Below are positions 39,009 to 51,389 of a stretch of DNA of 64,000 bases, piece after piece. Position numbers and translations under genes: made by a program. The number at the start of each line of letters is the position of its first letter. The first letter of the stretch is position 1. Source of the stretch: Hirsutella rhossiliensis (lineage: Eukaryota; Ascomycota; Sordariomycetes; Hypocreales; Ophiocordycipitaceae); assembly GCF_020360975.1 (NCBI RefSeq), contig NW_025408670.1, positions 1,612,001 through 1,676,000 of the forward strand, in the 5' to 3' direction. The notes under the pieces are model-generated. The model searched no databases and was not told the origin of the DNA. It saw only the letters and a program-made list of their open reading frames with translations.

Positions 39009-41744
39009 ATGGACCAGCCCTTTGCCATCAGCGCCGGCGCCGGCTCCGCGGGTGAGGCCGGCTCTCCCGCAACGGCTGCCGGGATCAAGCGCAGAGCTCC
39101 CATTGCCTGTCGAAGGTCGCCCGCCCCTCCCATCCCCACCATTGTCCTGACCACGGGCTTTGACGCGTGCTAACCCGGCCGCCCAGGTGTCGTCGCATGA
39201 GAAGCAAATGCATCCACGAAAAGGCCAATCCCCCCTGCAAGTCCTGTCTGGAAGCCGGCCTGGGCCCAGACGATTGGTACGTCTTCCACGAGACAAACAG
39301 AGAGACAAACAGAGAACTCACCCGGCTCCAAGCGTCTTCCCCGTCAGAGGCCAGCCGGACCAAGACCGCGAATACCGCCATCCGCGCGCAAGGACCGAAA
39401 AGTCTACCAGGCACGCCGTCGCAAAGGTTCGCCGTAGCATCCTTGATGGGCCCGTTGCCTCCAACCATACGGCAGACGACTGGCACAGCCTGCCGCCGCT
39501 CGCAGACCTCGTCGACGGCGTCAACCGCTTCACGAGGTACTACTTTCAGCTCGGCTTCATCCCCAAGCAACAGTACCCGGCCCGCCTGCAAAATGACCAC
39601 CGCTCCGTCAACCTGTTCCTGCTCCTCAGCATCCTCAGCATCTCGGCCCGCCTGAGCCCCTCGCTCAAGGTCCGATACGGCACCGGCGTCAGGGCCGCAG
39701 AGTTCTTCATGGAGCGCGCTTCCGATATCGCCATTGGCGAGGTCTACCAGGAGCCCACCCTCGAGAGGTGTCAGGCCTTTTACCTCTTGAGCATCGCCCA
39801 GCAGGGCAGCGGCCTGCGCAACAAGAGCTACGTGGGTTCCACCAAGTACGGCTTTCTACTTGCCGCACAAGGGAAGCTGATCAGAAGCGGATCAAGATTA
39901 ACATGGGCATTGCCGTGCGCATGGCTGCCTTGATGCAACTGCACCGAGAGGAGACGTACCAGGTGCAAAATCCAACACCCGACCTCATCATGCGCGCCGA
40001 GTCGGCTCGGCGGACTTTGGTAAGTCGTGGCCGCACCGCTTCTGGCCGCCGTCTCTGACGCTCTGGGGTGATAGTGGATGTTGCATAGCCAGGACAGTCT
40101 CCATTCGGGTCCGATGTCTCCCGTGTCTCTCGCCGCAGCCGACATCACGGCTCTCTTGCCCTGCAACGAAGAGGACTTTGCCCATGGACGCGAACCGCGA
40201 TCCCGCGCCGCCTTGGAGGGCACACCTCCTGCCGTCGACGATCCGTCCCTGATCCGAGACCCGAACCGTTCTCTATTCGCAACCTTGATGCAGATCCACA
40301 ACTTCTGGGGTATCGTGGGCCGTCGCGCCGTAAGCTACAGTAAAAGCTCGCGGCCCTGGGAGCCGACCAGCGAATTTTCTCAGATGGCGAGGAGATTGGG
40401 AGAATGGGAGCAAGGCCTTCCGCACGAGCACATGTGGAGTAACTTTCTCCTCAAGGGCTACAAGGCCGAGGGCCAGGATCTGGTAGGTTGCCGGCCAGGG
40501 CTAGATGATATGCCTGCTCCGTCCAAGGCTGGGGAGCGAACCTCAACTGACACTGTCTCAGGCGTACCTGTGCGTGACCATGATGACGAGAATCTGTAAT
40601 ATTGTCTTGCGAAGACCGTATTTAATCGAGTAGGCTTCATGTCCTCTTGGTCTCTTGTGACTGCCAAGCTGACGAGGCCTGCAGTGTCATCAAGCCCGAC
40701 ACAAAGAATAGGGAGAAGCAAGCTTTCTTCTCTGATCTATCCAAAGATTTGTTCCGCGACGTACGCCAACTGTATGAGCAGGTCGACGCTCAGTTCACGG
40801 ACCGAACGCCCGACGAGAGCGTGGGCGCGCAAATCGCCGCCTTTTGTGTATACAGCTGTGGTCTATTTTCGACGTACATCTGCAAATACCCGCACAGTAA
40901 GTCTCGGACACGCGCCAGCTTGTCAGCACACTTCGGCGGTTGTTGACATGTCGTTGGCGCAGTCTGCCAAGACACTGCTCTGGCCCAGGATGGCCCAGCG
41001 ATGCTCCAGCGCATCATCACCATCCTCCGAGAGTGCAAGGAAGTGTGGCCGTTGGCGGCGCGGTGGGTCGAGGCCCTCGAGAGGTTTTCCATGGACCCTC
41101 AGTCCGAAGCGCTGGCGGCCGAGGGAAGCATGGACGACGGCAAGGATCCGGTTCCCCACGCCATCCGTCCCTTTCCAGTCACTGCCCCCACGCCGCCGCA
41201 GGTCTCGCACACGCCGTCACTGCCGGACAATGCCGTGCTGCCCAGGCCCGAGCCCCAGCCCTCTTCGACCCTGCACTCTGCTCCTCGCGGCGGCATGGCG
41301 CCTTCGATCCCCAGCAACACCAACGGACAGACCCTGACCCCTCCGAGCCAACAGGCGCAAACTCCGTTCCAACCGCCGCCTCAGTCGCTGCCGCATGCCC
41401 TGTCCCAGCAGCCAAGGTTGCCTCATCAGCAGCAGCAACACCGACAAGGGGAGCCGCGACCACAGCGGCAATCTGCTCCGCACCACATGTACATGTCGCC
41501 ACAGGCGCCTCCGCCGCCTCTCGGCCGCCAACCTGTCGACGGACTCGGCATGCTCATTGAGGCCTTCGACACACACCAGCCGGCAGGCGCGCCGTACGGG
41601 ATCGGCGGGACGCCCGGCACGGGGCCGTACTATCCCCAGCTCGGGCCGGGCAACGATGGGTTCGAGGGCGAGCTACAGTTCTATATTGACGGCGCCTCGT
41701 CCACGTGGATGAACACGGGCGCGTGGCTGGACACGATGCAATGA
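39009..41744 (+). CDS. Zn2Cys6 transcription factor with fungal-specific domain
   Basis: Eight exons (39009-39115, 39187-39276, 39333-39831, 39897-40019, 40075-40482, 40562-40629, 40685-40896, 40963-41744) close in phase and give 762 residues. The binuclear zinc cluster is assembled from the first three exons: CRRCRRMRSKC, eight residues, CKSC, nine residues, Cys. All six cysteines are present. The middle homology (fungal-specific transcription factor) domain spans about 150-520, with RRTLWMLHSQDSLHSGP typical of it. The C-terminal 200 residues are Pro/Gln-rich, a probable activation region, ending near SSTWMNTGAWLDTMQ. Target genes are unknown and no metabolic neighbours give a hint. An in-frame ATG at 38889 would add 40 residues; 39009 has the better context. 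Confidence 0.92.
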
Positions 41745-43078
41745 TGAAACGAATGTCAAGGAGAAGTCGAGTGTTGTATACCATGGCCGGCAGGGGCCGG
41801 TGTGAAGCTTTCTTGCATATAGCGCGGGGAGCGAATGGCCGGACGCGCCTAGGCGGCGCTGGCATACTAGCCGGGTTTCCTTGTTATTCTGTCTTTTTCT
41901 GTGCTTTGTACGCGGGCCTTGAACACTTCGGCCAGGCTGGCGCTGGACATGTTTGTATTGTACAGCCAGCTGGAGATGTTGGACCGTGTCATGTGGTCGT
42001 GGCGCCGGCTTCAGGCAAAAGCGCCGTCGGCATGGAGGTCATTTGCGCTGCCGAGCGAGCAATCCAAGCACAGCCGTTTGCTGCTTCTCCCGACGAGCCC
42101 GAGTGCTATTTTACTTTATTTACTTGAAGATGGATGCAAAAGGACTGGGGAGCCGAATGCAAGCTGTGTCCTTGTTCTCTCCCCTTATTCTGCTGGGGCT
42201 TACCCACCTACCCGGGACCAAGTGCCTTTCCCCCTTGTTCCCCAGCTGCATGCTGATGCCCTTTGACGATGTCACCAAGACATCCAAAAAAAGACAGTTC
42301 GCAGGCGAGCCACTCTGTACAGCCAGATGCAATCACGTATGCCCTGGAGCATCGTCAACAGGGGCAGCAAGTTCACTCATGTTTCTACAACATCTCCCTG
42401 CCGACTCAGTCTCCCGCCGTCTCCTCACTCTCTCTGCTCTTCGACACTCTCCTTTCCGAACCCTTTTCTGATCCGCCTCAATAATCTCGGCACAAGTCGC
42501 AAAAGCCGCGCACGCCCGTCTTGAACAAATGATCCCATTCACTTGAAGGGCATCCAAGAAACGCAACGCGGGCGAGATGAAAACTTGGGTGTGAAACTCG
42601 GAGAAATGCCTGTACTCCCAACCCTCTCTACATGACTTTTGTGTCGCCACCGCCTCTTTCCTTGGAATCCGTGCGGGGCATTACATGACTCCTCTATTCC
42701 GTCGTCGCGTAAACTCGAGTGAGATGATGAAATAACCGACGTGCAATGGGTGCAGAACTTGTCGACGCCAGAAGGAACCGGGTCAAAGGGATTTCCGATG
42801 CGACTGGGATATGATGGGGTATTGCGATTACTGTAGTGCCTTTAGGGTCTATGTGCACGTGCAAGCGTCATGGGAATTCGTTTGGGGGATGGGATGTTGT
42901 GTCGTGAAAGGGGGGGAAGGGGGAGGGGGGGGGGTTGGGGGTTGGTAGTCCTTCTGAGCCGGGCGGGACGCGGACTTGGCACTGGACGAGTGCATCGACC
43001 GCCAGCGCGTGGAATGGTGCGAAGCATGTTCCTCGGTGTGCCAATTCGTCTGGCCCTCCACGAAATCGTGCCTCAGCT
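41745..43078. other. intergenic, convergent 3' ends
   Basis: 1.3 kb between the Zn2Cys6 gene and importin beta, whose 3' ends face each other. It contains a strong G-quadruplex candidate at 42910-42945. I see no gene. Confidence 0.6.
42910..42945 (+). other. G-quadruplex candidate
   Basis: G runs of 7, 5, 10 and 5 separated by AA, A and TT, then TTGG: a textbook pattern for a four-stranded G structure. It lies 134 bp past the importin beta stop codon, with the C-rich strand being the coding strand of that gene, so any fold in the importin transcript would be a C-rich form. Confidence 0.7.
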
Positions 43079-46000
43079 TCAGGTCTGGGCCATGACAGTC
43101 TGAGCGCCGCCCAGTTGGCGCTTAACCTGCTCGCGAGCCCAGCGAGCTGTCTCGATGGTCCGAGGCTGGAATTCGCGGTTGGTCTTTGTCTCCTTGATCA
43201 TCGTGGTGAGCCAGTCCTGTCGGAAGAAGCTGTCCACCAGCTCGCCATTGGGATAGGCATCGGCCAGGTCACTGGATAAAACGTCAGCTCGCGTCCCACG
43301 TCGACTTGATTCTCGCCGCGACTTACCCAACGACACCCATGGACGCGCGCATCAGGGACTCGCTGCGGTTCATGTCGCCGGCAATTTGACCGAGAAGGTT
43401 GAAGATGGCGGGCACGAATTGCTGGAGGGTTTGAGCTGCATAACATGTCAGTGAGGACGAGGAAGAGCAACGTCGGAGGAACACACTCTTGCCGCTGGCC
43501 TTCATGGCACCAATAATGCCACCCCAAGCATCCATGATGCCTTCCCGGAGCGAAACGACGTAGTCGAACATCTCGTAGGGCCCATCGGGCGTTGCCGTGA
43601 CCGTCGACGCCTGCTCCAAGACTTGGGCCACAACCGACAAGTACGCCTCAAAATGCCCACCGATGGCGCCGGCAATGTCGCCAAAGCACTGCAAGATGGC
43701 AGGCTTGAACTGGTTCGCGAGCGTGGTGCTCTGAGACTGCGAGTTAGCTTTCGCTTCAAGCTGGAGTGGGGTCAGCGGTATTCGAGGTTGGGAAAGACGA
43801 ACCCTTAAGTTGTTGAGCAGGTAGTTCATGAAGTCATCACAATAAGGCTGGCTGCGCTCGCCCATCGACCTCGTGAGATCGCTGACGAGGCCAATGCCCA
43901 TCGAGCACAGGCTGGGCTCCTCTTGATTGCCGAGGGCATTATAGAGAAAGGGTGCAAACGCGTCCATGTACTTGATGAAGTCCTCCTCAATCGAGGTGGA
44001 CAGGGCGCTGATGGTGGCGAAGACGGCCTCGGGAACGCTCGACTTGCCGCCCACGATGCTGAGGAGCTGGAGCAATACCTGCATGATGTGGTCTCCCTGG
44101 GGGGCAATCTCCTTGTCAAGGCGCAGGATAATGGCCTGCAGGACGGTGCACAGACTATTCTGCATCTCCTCTAGAGTTATCTTGTCCTCGACGCTGACGA
44201 CCTGCGACTGCAGGGGAACAGTCTCCTCAAGTCGCTTGAGAATGACCTCAGAGAGCGACGCGATCGCTTGCAAGCTGTCGGTGGCCGCGTTCTGGACGAA
44301 GACATTGAGGACCTCGTACGCGGCGGTCCGGACCGAGGTGTCGGCATCCTGGCGAGCCGTCACGTCGAGCAGCGAGCTGACAGCCTGGTTGAAGTGAGGG
44401 GTGATGGGGTTCGAGGCAGAGCCAGCGTCGCTGGCGAAGCGCTCGGCGAGGTTCATGAGGGCCCAGCAACACGAGGGGACCATCTTGGCATTGCTGAGCA
44501 GGCCCTTGAACAGGGATTCGATCAGCGTGGGCAGGTGTTGAGCGGGATCAATGGCCTCTGAACACGCCTCCGTAACGCGGCCCAGGGCGTATGCCGTCGA
44601 GTCTCTGACCTGGAGGGACTGGTCGTCCATCATGGTAATGAGAATAGGAAGAGCCTGCTTGACAATGGGATCCAGGACCTTCTCATCGGGACCTTCCATA
44701 ATGGCGCCGAAAGCCGAGACGGCCGCGTCGCGCTCATGCCAGTCTTCTCCACGCAGGTTCGTCTCAACAAACTGCAGCACTGGGGCGATGATGCTAGCAC
44801 CAACGGCCTGCGAGTAGAGCTGCAGACACTGGTAGGCGGCGCGGGACAGGTTGTACTCGTCGTCGGCGGCGTCCTCGTCCTGCTTGGTCAGAAGCGTCAA
44901 CAGCACCGGCACCACCTCATTCGCGGCGACCCGAGCGAAGTTGAAAAAGGGACGCATCTGGTCGGCGCTCTCCACCTGGGCGTTGTCGTCCTCGATGGAC
45001 AGCTCCTCCTCGCAGACGGTGCACCAGAACTCGACGGCGAGCTTGGCGACGTCCTCGTCGTCAGACTTCATGCCCAGGATGGTCAGGCCAAAGAGGGCTT
45101 TCTCCATGTAGTAGCGCATGTTGTCGTAGTAGAGGGCCATGATGCGGTTGAGACAGCCAAAGGCGCCCTGCTGGATGCGAGAGTCGTCGGCCTGCGTCGC
45201 CTCGCAGACAACCTGCATAATGTAGTTTCGCTCGCCCTCGTGCTTGAAATTGTTGCCCACAAACTCGAGAGAGTCGCCTAGGGCCGTGATGGCGGCGAGC
45301 CGGACCTCAATGTTGGCCTCTTCCTTGCGGGCGCCCTGCACCACGGCCGTCAGGATGGCGTTGGAGTGGGACACGAGAGCTAAGCGCAGCTCCGAGTCTT
45401 GGGTCTCGCAAATGTAGCCGATGGTGGTGAGGGAGGCTTGCTTTTGGTGATCTGCGCCCTCGCTGACATTTTTCACCAGGAACGGCATCAGGTCGGTCCA
45501 CTGCTGACGAGGGAGCTCGATGGCGGCGATGGAGGAGATGACCTGGGCGGCGGCGTTACCCGCCTGTGCGCTAGACGACGACAAGGTCTGCAGCGTCAGC
45601 TCCTTGACGCGGTTCTTTGTTTCGTCGTCCGTCTGTTGCAGCCATTTAGCCTGCAGCTCTTGATGACGACCAAAGTGCCTAGTCGTGAAGGCATTTTTCA
45701 GGGCCAGGCCGGCGGCGGCTCGGATGGAGCTATCTGCTTGATCGTTGGCAAGTTCTTGGACAAGCGTTGCGAGGTAGAGCGGCTGCAAAGGGGCCAAGGA
45801 GAAGCGGGGAAGGCGAGGTTAGCAAACGATCAAGGCCGCGAGTAGGCACTGGACGGGGTGCACCCACAAAGTTGCTCTCGGCCGCTTGGCTAAGCTGCTG
45901 TTCGGCGGCATTTCGCAAGTTCGCGTCTATCGAGGTCACCCCAAGGTTAGCACCAAGCTGCCCGGGCGAGGATGATTCTGCTGGGGCACGTCGCACGCCA

Positions 46001-46098
46001 CCGCCGGGTCTCGCGAGTTATCGGCAGCAGCGGGGAAGAGGAGACTCACCCGGAGACAGCGAGTTGGCGAGCACCTGATTTATCTCTGAGCTCGACAT
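43079..46098 (-). CDS. KAP95: importin subunit beta-1
   Basis: Six exons (46098-46050, 45926-45868, 45782-43803, 43730-43487, 43435-43327, 43271-43079) give 877 residues, the usual size of Kap95. The start MSSSEINQVLANSLSP and the join DANLRNAAEQQL match the first HEAT repeat of the family. The body is a chain of HEAT repeats with an acidic stretch in the middle (EEELSIEDDNAQVES), and the C-terminus carries DLADAYPNGEL and TARWAREQVKRQ. It carries importin alpha and cargo through nuclear pores and is released by Ran-GTP. The intron at 43802-43731 (72 nt) has no stop and is a multiple of three. It is called because splicing gives NNLRSTTLANQFKPAI and a CTAAC branch is present; a retained form would add 24 residues. 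Confidence 0.95.
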
Positions 46099-47960
46099 GA
46101 TGATGTGTAGCGGAGCGTCTCGTCATGCGGATATGAGGGCCTTTGGCAGGTTTGCCGGTCGGAAGTGCACGTGCGAGCAGCCCGAGGCGGAGTCGAAACG
46201 CGCAGTGGGGGCTCAAACGCTGCGAGTCGAAAAAATAGACTTGCTGCCGGACGGGTAAGAGGAGCCTCGCAAAGGGAGGAGAGAAGAGGAGGAGGAGAAA
46301 ATAAGGGAGGAACCCAGGACTGGGCGTGCGTCGAGGCTTTGTGCTCTTGCGGGAAGAGAGTAGAAGTAGAGAAAGTAAGAGCCTGGCTCTTCCGGGGGCA
46401 AGAGGAAAAAAAAGACTGGACGAGGCAGGATGGGAGAAGGAGGACGGATGGGAGGTCGCAGACAGGGCGCGTTCGCAAAGGGGTGCGGATGAGCTGGGAG
46501 GGGGAGGGCAGGGATAGTGATGGGGGGGTGGGCGGCGCAGTTGTTCCGGGGACTTGCCTGCGGAGAGGAAACGCGCCTGGACGTCCGCGGCGCCGGGTAT
46601 AGGGTACCTGCTCGGCACGCACGAGAAAGGTTAGGGCAAGAAAGAGTTGGCGACGAGTCGACGAATCGAGGGAGTGGTGTGGGAGAAGAGCGGTGGAAAA
46701 CGATGGGGGCGAGGAGGAGACAGAGAGAGAGAGGAAGGCCGGAAGAGGAGGAGTTTGCTGGAACGAAGTAAACGCCTGGTGAAAAGCAAGTTGCCCGTCA
46801 ATCAACATGTCCCAGGCCGACGACGAGGGTGCCGTGGCTTGGCTGCTGGCGACCGCTGTAGGCCCTGTAGCAGCCTTCTGTCGCCACTGGCGGGCCGGAT
46901 CAGGCAGCGGGCGTGTGCCAAGCGAGCCAGGAGATGGTACCCGGACTTATCTAGCAGACGAGTATACTCACGCTTTCTCACTGCGCAAGAAGTACATCTA
47001 CGTGGCTTTCTGCTCGTACCGTCAAGGCAGGCCGCAACCAAAACAATAAGGCCAACTTCTGGAAGTCTCGGGGCACCACAGCCGTCCGTTGACCGACAAT
47101 TTGCACCCTCTGGCAGAGTGCCCTCCTTTTATGCGCATCTGCGGCAAGGCACAAAGTGTAGCCTCCCACGAGCAGCAGCAGCAGCAGCCGCCTTCACTCG
47201 TTAGCTGCCGCGCCCTCGCCTAGCCCTGTCTCACAGTGCCCCGAGTCAAGCGGGCCGGAGCCATGGATGCAGGCTTTTCCCCCCTCTCGGGCTCTCTCTC
47301 TTTCCCCCGCACCGGACACCTCGTGGCTGGCCCCATTCGCACTGTATCTTGCCTCTCTGGCCCAAAGTATCTGGGAGAGTGCGAGGTTAGTCATTCATTA
47401 CTAGGTACTCGACATGATTCGCTTGCGTTTCCTTTGGCCGGTTTTCCTCCTCCTCTTTGTTACGCGACACCATTGCTGCGAGCCTATTCGAGCCTCACCG
47501 TGACGCGGCACTCAATAATATCCACCCCGTCCGTTTGTTTTTGTTTGTTTTCTCCCCTCGCCCGCCTCCGTAATCAACTGCCCCCACACCTTCCATGGCA
47601 ACCTCCCCGCTGTCCAGGTACCGGTACGTGTACCGATCGCACTGTGGATAATCATTGTTGGAAGCTTTGCTCCCCTCCAGAACCAACCAGGGGAAAACAT
47701 GTTCCCGAGCGGGCGGGTTCCTACAGTTTGAGTTTGGAGCTGTTCCTTGTTGAAGGAGAGCCGAGCTGAGTACAGAGGGGTAAGGGTGTTACCGTAGAAC
47801 GTAAGGCGGGGGACAATTTACTCAAGTATAGTACTTGGGTTTCCAGAACCCCTTTTACCATTCCCCCATCAAGCAAATGGCTTCAAGAAACGCGCTCCCC
47901 TGTTATTCCCCGCCAATGTACGACGCATCATGTCATGGCCCTCTCAACCTCCTCCTCGGC
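46099..47960. other. intergenic between importin beta and LEU4
   Basis: 1.9 kb. The left part upstream of importin beta is purine-rich on the plus strand, that is CT-rich on the transcribed strand, typical of a strong mould promoter and leader. A short CAG/GCA run lies near 47172-47190. No gene is supportable; the ORFs present are readings of biased composition. Confidence 0.6.
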
Positions 47961-49994
47961 TTACGCTCCACTCACCTTTGCCTCCAAGGCGCTTACGATG
48001 CTCGGCCCGTTGGCGCCGCCGTTCAGGTCCAGCTCCTTCACCTCGCCCCGCGAAACCGGCCTGGGGATAAAAGGACTGCCGGAACGGCTGGCGACAAACT
48101 GATGGCACACGAGTCAGTCGTCGTACACGGAGCAAGAAAGGGCATAACTTACGTTGCTAGCGGCGCTGAGGAGGGCCGTCAGTGAACTCTGCACCACGTC
48201 GTGGTGGATGCCAACGCCCCACACGTTGGTATTGCTGCCGACCGCCGTGCATTCAATGTACGTCGCGGCCTTGACGTCGCGACCCCTGCCAATGGCATGC
48301 TCCTTGTAGTCGTGGACGTCGAGGTTGATGCCAACGCCCTTGAGCGCGTTGGCCAGACTCGAGATGGGTCCGTTGCCGCGGCCACGTAGCTTGAACTCCT
48401 TGCCGTCACAGGACATGACGCCCTCAAAGACTCGGTTCAAGTCTTTGGTATCTTGCGTCTTGCCCGGTGCCGGGGGGGCCGGTGAGGAGCTGCGGTCCGG
48501 CAAGATGCTGTAGTCGACAATGCTGAACTGCCGGTTCTCCTTGACGAAGTACGTCTTTTCGAACAAGTCGGTGATTTCCTGCGACCGCAGCTCCCGGCCC
48601 AGGTCGTCAGCCTTTCTCTGGACGACCTTGGAGAAGGCGACCTGCAGGCCCCTGGGAAGATCCAGCTGCAGCTGGCGCAGGATGATCCAGGCGGCCCCGC
48701 CCTTGCCACTCTGCGAATTGACGCGAATGACGGCCTCGTACGTGCGGCCAATGTCTTGCGGATCCAGGGGCAGATAGGGAATTTGCCACGGGGCGTCGTA
48801 GGGCAGGTTCTCGCGCTCGCGGAGCTGGAAGCCCTTTTTGATGGCGTCCTGGTGCGAGCCGCTAAAGGCGCACACGACCAGGGAGCCACCGTAAGGGGCA
48901 CGCTCGTGTACGGGGATCTTGTTGCACGTCTCGACCGTCTCAATGATGCTGTTGAGGTCGGAAAAATCAATCTTGGGGTGAATGCCTTGGGTGTATAGAT
49001 TCAAGCCCAGTGTCACCAGGTCGACATTGCCGGTGCGCTCGCCGTTGCCAAACAGGCATCCCTCGACCCGGTCGGCGCCGGCCATCTGGGCCAGCTCGGC
49101 GGCGGCGACGGCACAGCCTCTGTCGTTGTGCGGGTGCAGGGAGACGCAGATCTTGTCGCGCTCCGTCACGTTGCGGCAGAAATATTCGATCTGGTCGGCG
49201 TAGACGTTGGGCGTCGACATTTCGACGGTGGCGGGCAGGTTGAAGATGATGGGGTTCTCGACCGAGGGCCCCCAGGCGGCCTTGACGGCCTCGCAGACGT
49301 CGATGACGAACTCGGGCTCGGAGTCGGAAAAGGTCTCGGGGCTGAATTCAAAGGCCCATTCGGTACCCTGCTGGGCGGGATCGTCCTTGGTCAGGGACCG
49401 GACGAGCTTGGTGCACCGGACGGCCGTCTCGAGGGTCTCCTCCTTTGTAAAGTTGAAGACGATGCGCCGGAAGCACTCGCTCGTGGCGAGGTAGATGTGA
49501 ATGAGACCCTTCTTGGCCCCCTTGAGCGACTCGACCGTCCTCCGGATGAGGTCCTCGCGGCAGGGGGAGAGGACCTGCAGCCAGACGTCGTCGGGCACGG
49601 CGCCGGGCGTCTCGATCAGGCGGCGGGTGAAGGCGAAGTCGGTGTCGGAGGCGGACGGAAACGACACCTCAATTTCCTTGTAGCCGAGGTCGACGAGCAT
49701 CTTGAAGTAGCGCCATTTCTCGTCGCCGTTCTGCCGCTCAAGGTTAGCAAAGGCTCGAGTTGCCGAGGGCGGAGCTTGCCATTGGGTCGACCAGGCTTTG
49801 GTTGCCATCGCGAAGGTCGGTGGCCAGCCAGCGAGGGGCCTTGTCGAGGGTCTTGTTTGGCCATTGGCGGTCGGGCAGCTTCAGCGGCGGGAACCGTTTA
49901 TATTTTCTCCATGGATCCTGGAGCCTGAGAGTCGGGGAATATCAGTCTGCAACACCGCACGGCATGGGGGTTTCTGTTCATCTCACATTGGCAT
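47961..49994 (-). CDS. LEU4: 2-isopropylmalate synthase
   Basis: Four exons (49994-49987, 49924-49780, 49730-48153, 48098-47961) encode 622 residues. The first coding exon is 8 nt (ATG CCA AT) and joins to give [14 protein letters not shown], the conserved fungal start. The second intron (49779-49731, 49 nt) begins with GC (GCAAGC) and has a CTAAC branch and CAG acceptor; removing it gives [15 protein letters not shown]. Motifs: TDLRDGNQS (metal-binding Asp near 42), [11 protein letters not shown] and [10 protein letters not shown] in the TIM barrel, then the C-terminal LeuA regulatory domain for leucine feedback. It condenses acetyl-CoA with 2-oxoisovalerate, the first committed step to leucine. 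The last exon may end at 47961 as given, or a GTGAGT at 47977 may splice to a further short exon. Confidence 0.93.
49731..49779 (-). other. GC-AG intron of LEU4
   Basis: The only intron in the window that needs a GC donor. It reads GCAAGC at the 5' end after an exonic ATG, TTTGCTAACC as branch site, and GGCAG at the 3' end, 49 nt in all. No GT donor nearby gives both the conserved LVDPMNGDEKW junction and the correct frame. Confidence 0.8.
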
Positions 49995-51389
49995 CTTGAC
50001 CGGGGGAAAATGGCGGGGCAGTAACTGCGCGTCACAGGCACACAGGAGGGGCAGCAAACTGCCACGGCAGAGAGGTACAAGAAATATGACGACCAAGAGG
50101 AATCGCAAAATGATTGTGACGGCAGAAGGTGTTGGAAATTTTGGAGCTGATGCGACGGTTTGCTCAGCAGGATGGCCGTTTTTCCCCCATTGGGCCGCGA
50201 GATCGGAGTCGAGCACGGAGTACTTGGTAGCAAGTACAGTACACGCTCACGGAGTCCCAGGGTCCCACTACGCTAGCACTGTGTGAGTCACGGGCTAGAG
50301 AATTGCTTCACTAAAAGGTACAGGTAGGTAACTAAGGTAGGTGTAATGCAGCGCATGTAATTCGCCGCCTTCCACTGCAGCTTGCTGATTGCCTCGATCC
50401 TATTCGCGCCCAGCCTTTCTGTTCGTTCAGCTGTGTTGTCAACCGCACTACCTGGAATCACTGTGCCAATACGCTGCTTTTGTCACTGTGCCTTGAGGTC
50501 ACCCAACTTTTCTTTCGTCGTCCTTTGGTGAGCAGGACCCCTCTTCTGGCAGCCCGCCCGCACTAGAGTTACTTCGTAAACGGCACCTTTTCATTTCCTG
50601 CGGGATGCGAGGGGCTGCTGCTCTTTGTCGTCTCTCCAAGGCGGGGCCAGGCGACCGAGGCCCGGCCATCGTTGGCGTGCCTCAGTGAGCCTTTGTTCGT
50701 TACTCCCACGCGCTTTCGAACATGTCATTAGCGTCTTTCCGTCATGAGATTGCTTGCTGCCCTTCAGGCTGTTTGTAGGTGTGTAGGGCAGAGGCATCAA
50801 GCGACGTTATCCCTGTGTCGGTCAGCTGTGGCGCCCAGTCATGTGCTGCCCCTCGGCACGAGGGTTTTCCCCTCTCATCATCGGGGCTGCGCACGGCGAA
50901 CCTGGTGTCAGCCAGGAGCCCTCTTCACCAGCCTGTCTTGCAGACACGTCTCCCGCCGAGACAGCCAAACATCAGCACACATCTTCGGCCCACCCTTTCT
51001 GCCCGTAGTCAAAGCGTTGAAAGCTCCAGACAGGAAAAAGAGTCAACAAGAAACCATGCTATATGCAATGGCAATGACATGAGAAGCTCCATAGATGTCC
51101 TAACATTCAACAATTTCACCGTCGCCGTACCCTTCGTCCACCCACGCATCCTTACTTCATAAGTCGTTATTTCCATGAAATATTCCCGTAGCTCGTTTTC
51201 ACGCCCACATTACGTCTCTTAACGCCCCTGGGACTTGCCCATCGTCAAAGCCAGCCGGGCCAGACCGTACCTTTCGTCCCTTGGACTGGAGTTATCCTGC
51301 CACTCCATGCACAGGACGGCAAGTCAGGCCCGGGACTTCTGAGGTGCAGCGAGTCGGCTTGCCAGAATCAAGAGGGCGCCGGTCATCCG
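49995..51389. other. intergenic upstream of LEU4
   Basis: 1.4 kb with no supportable gene. It contains a Gcn4/CPC1-type site (50284-50290), a TAGGTA-type tract (50316-50343) and the 3' flank of the DUF8035-like gene. Confidence 0.6.
50284..50290. promoter_or_regulatory. Gcn4/CPC1-type site TGAGTCA
   Basis: TGAGTCA lies 290 bp before the LEU4 start codon. Gcn4 (CPC1 in Neurospora) binds TGASTCA to induce amino-acid synthesis genes under starvation, and LEU4 is a known target class. A 7-bp match will also occur by chance several times in 64 kb (one lies inside the pyrophosphatase intron), so the call rests on context. Confidence 0.4.

Noticed and set aside
48114..49808. LEU4 starting at the in-frame ATG at 49808
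   Set aside because: That reading gives a non-conserved N-terminus and lacks the metal-binding RDGNQ motif; the GC-AG intron model restores both.
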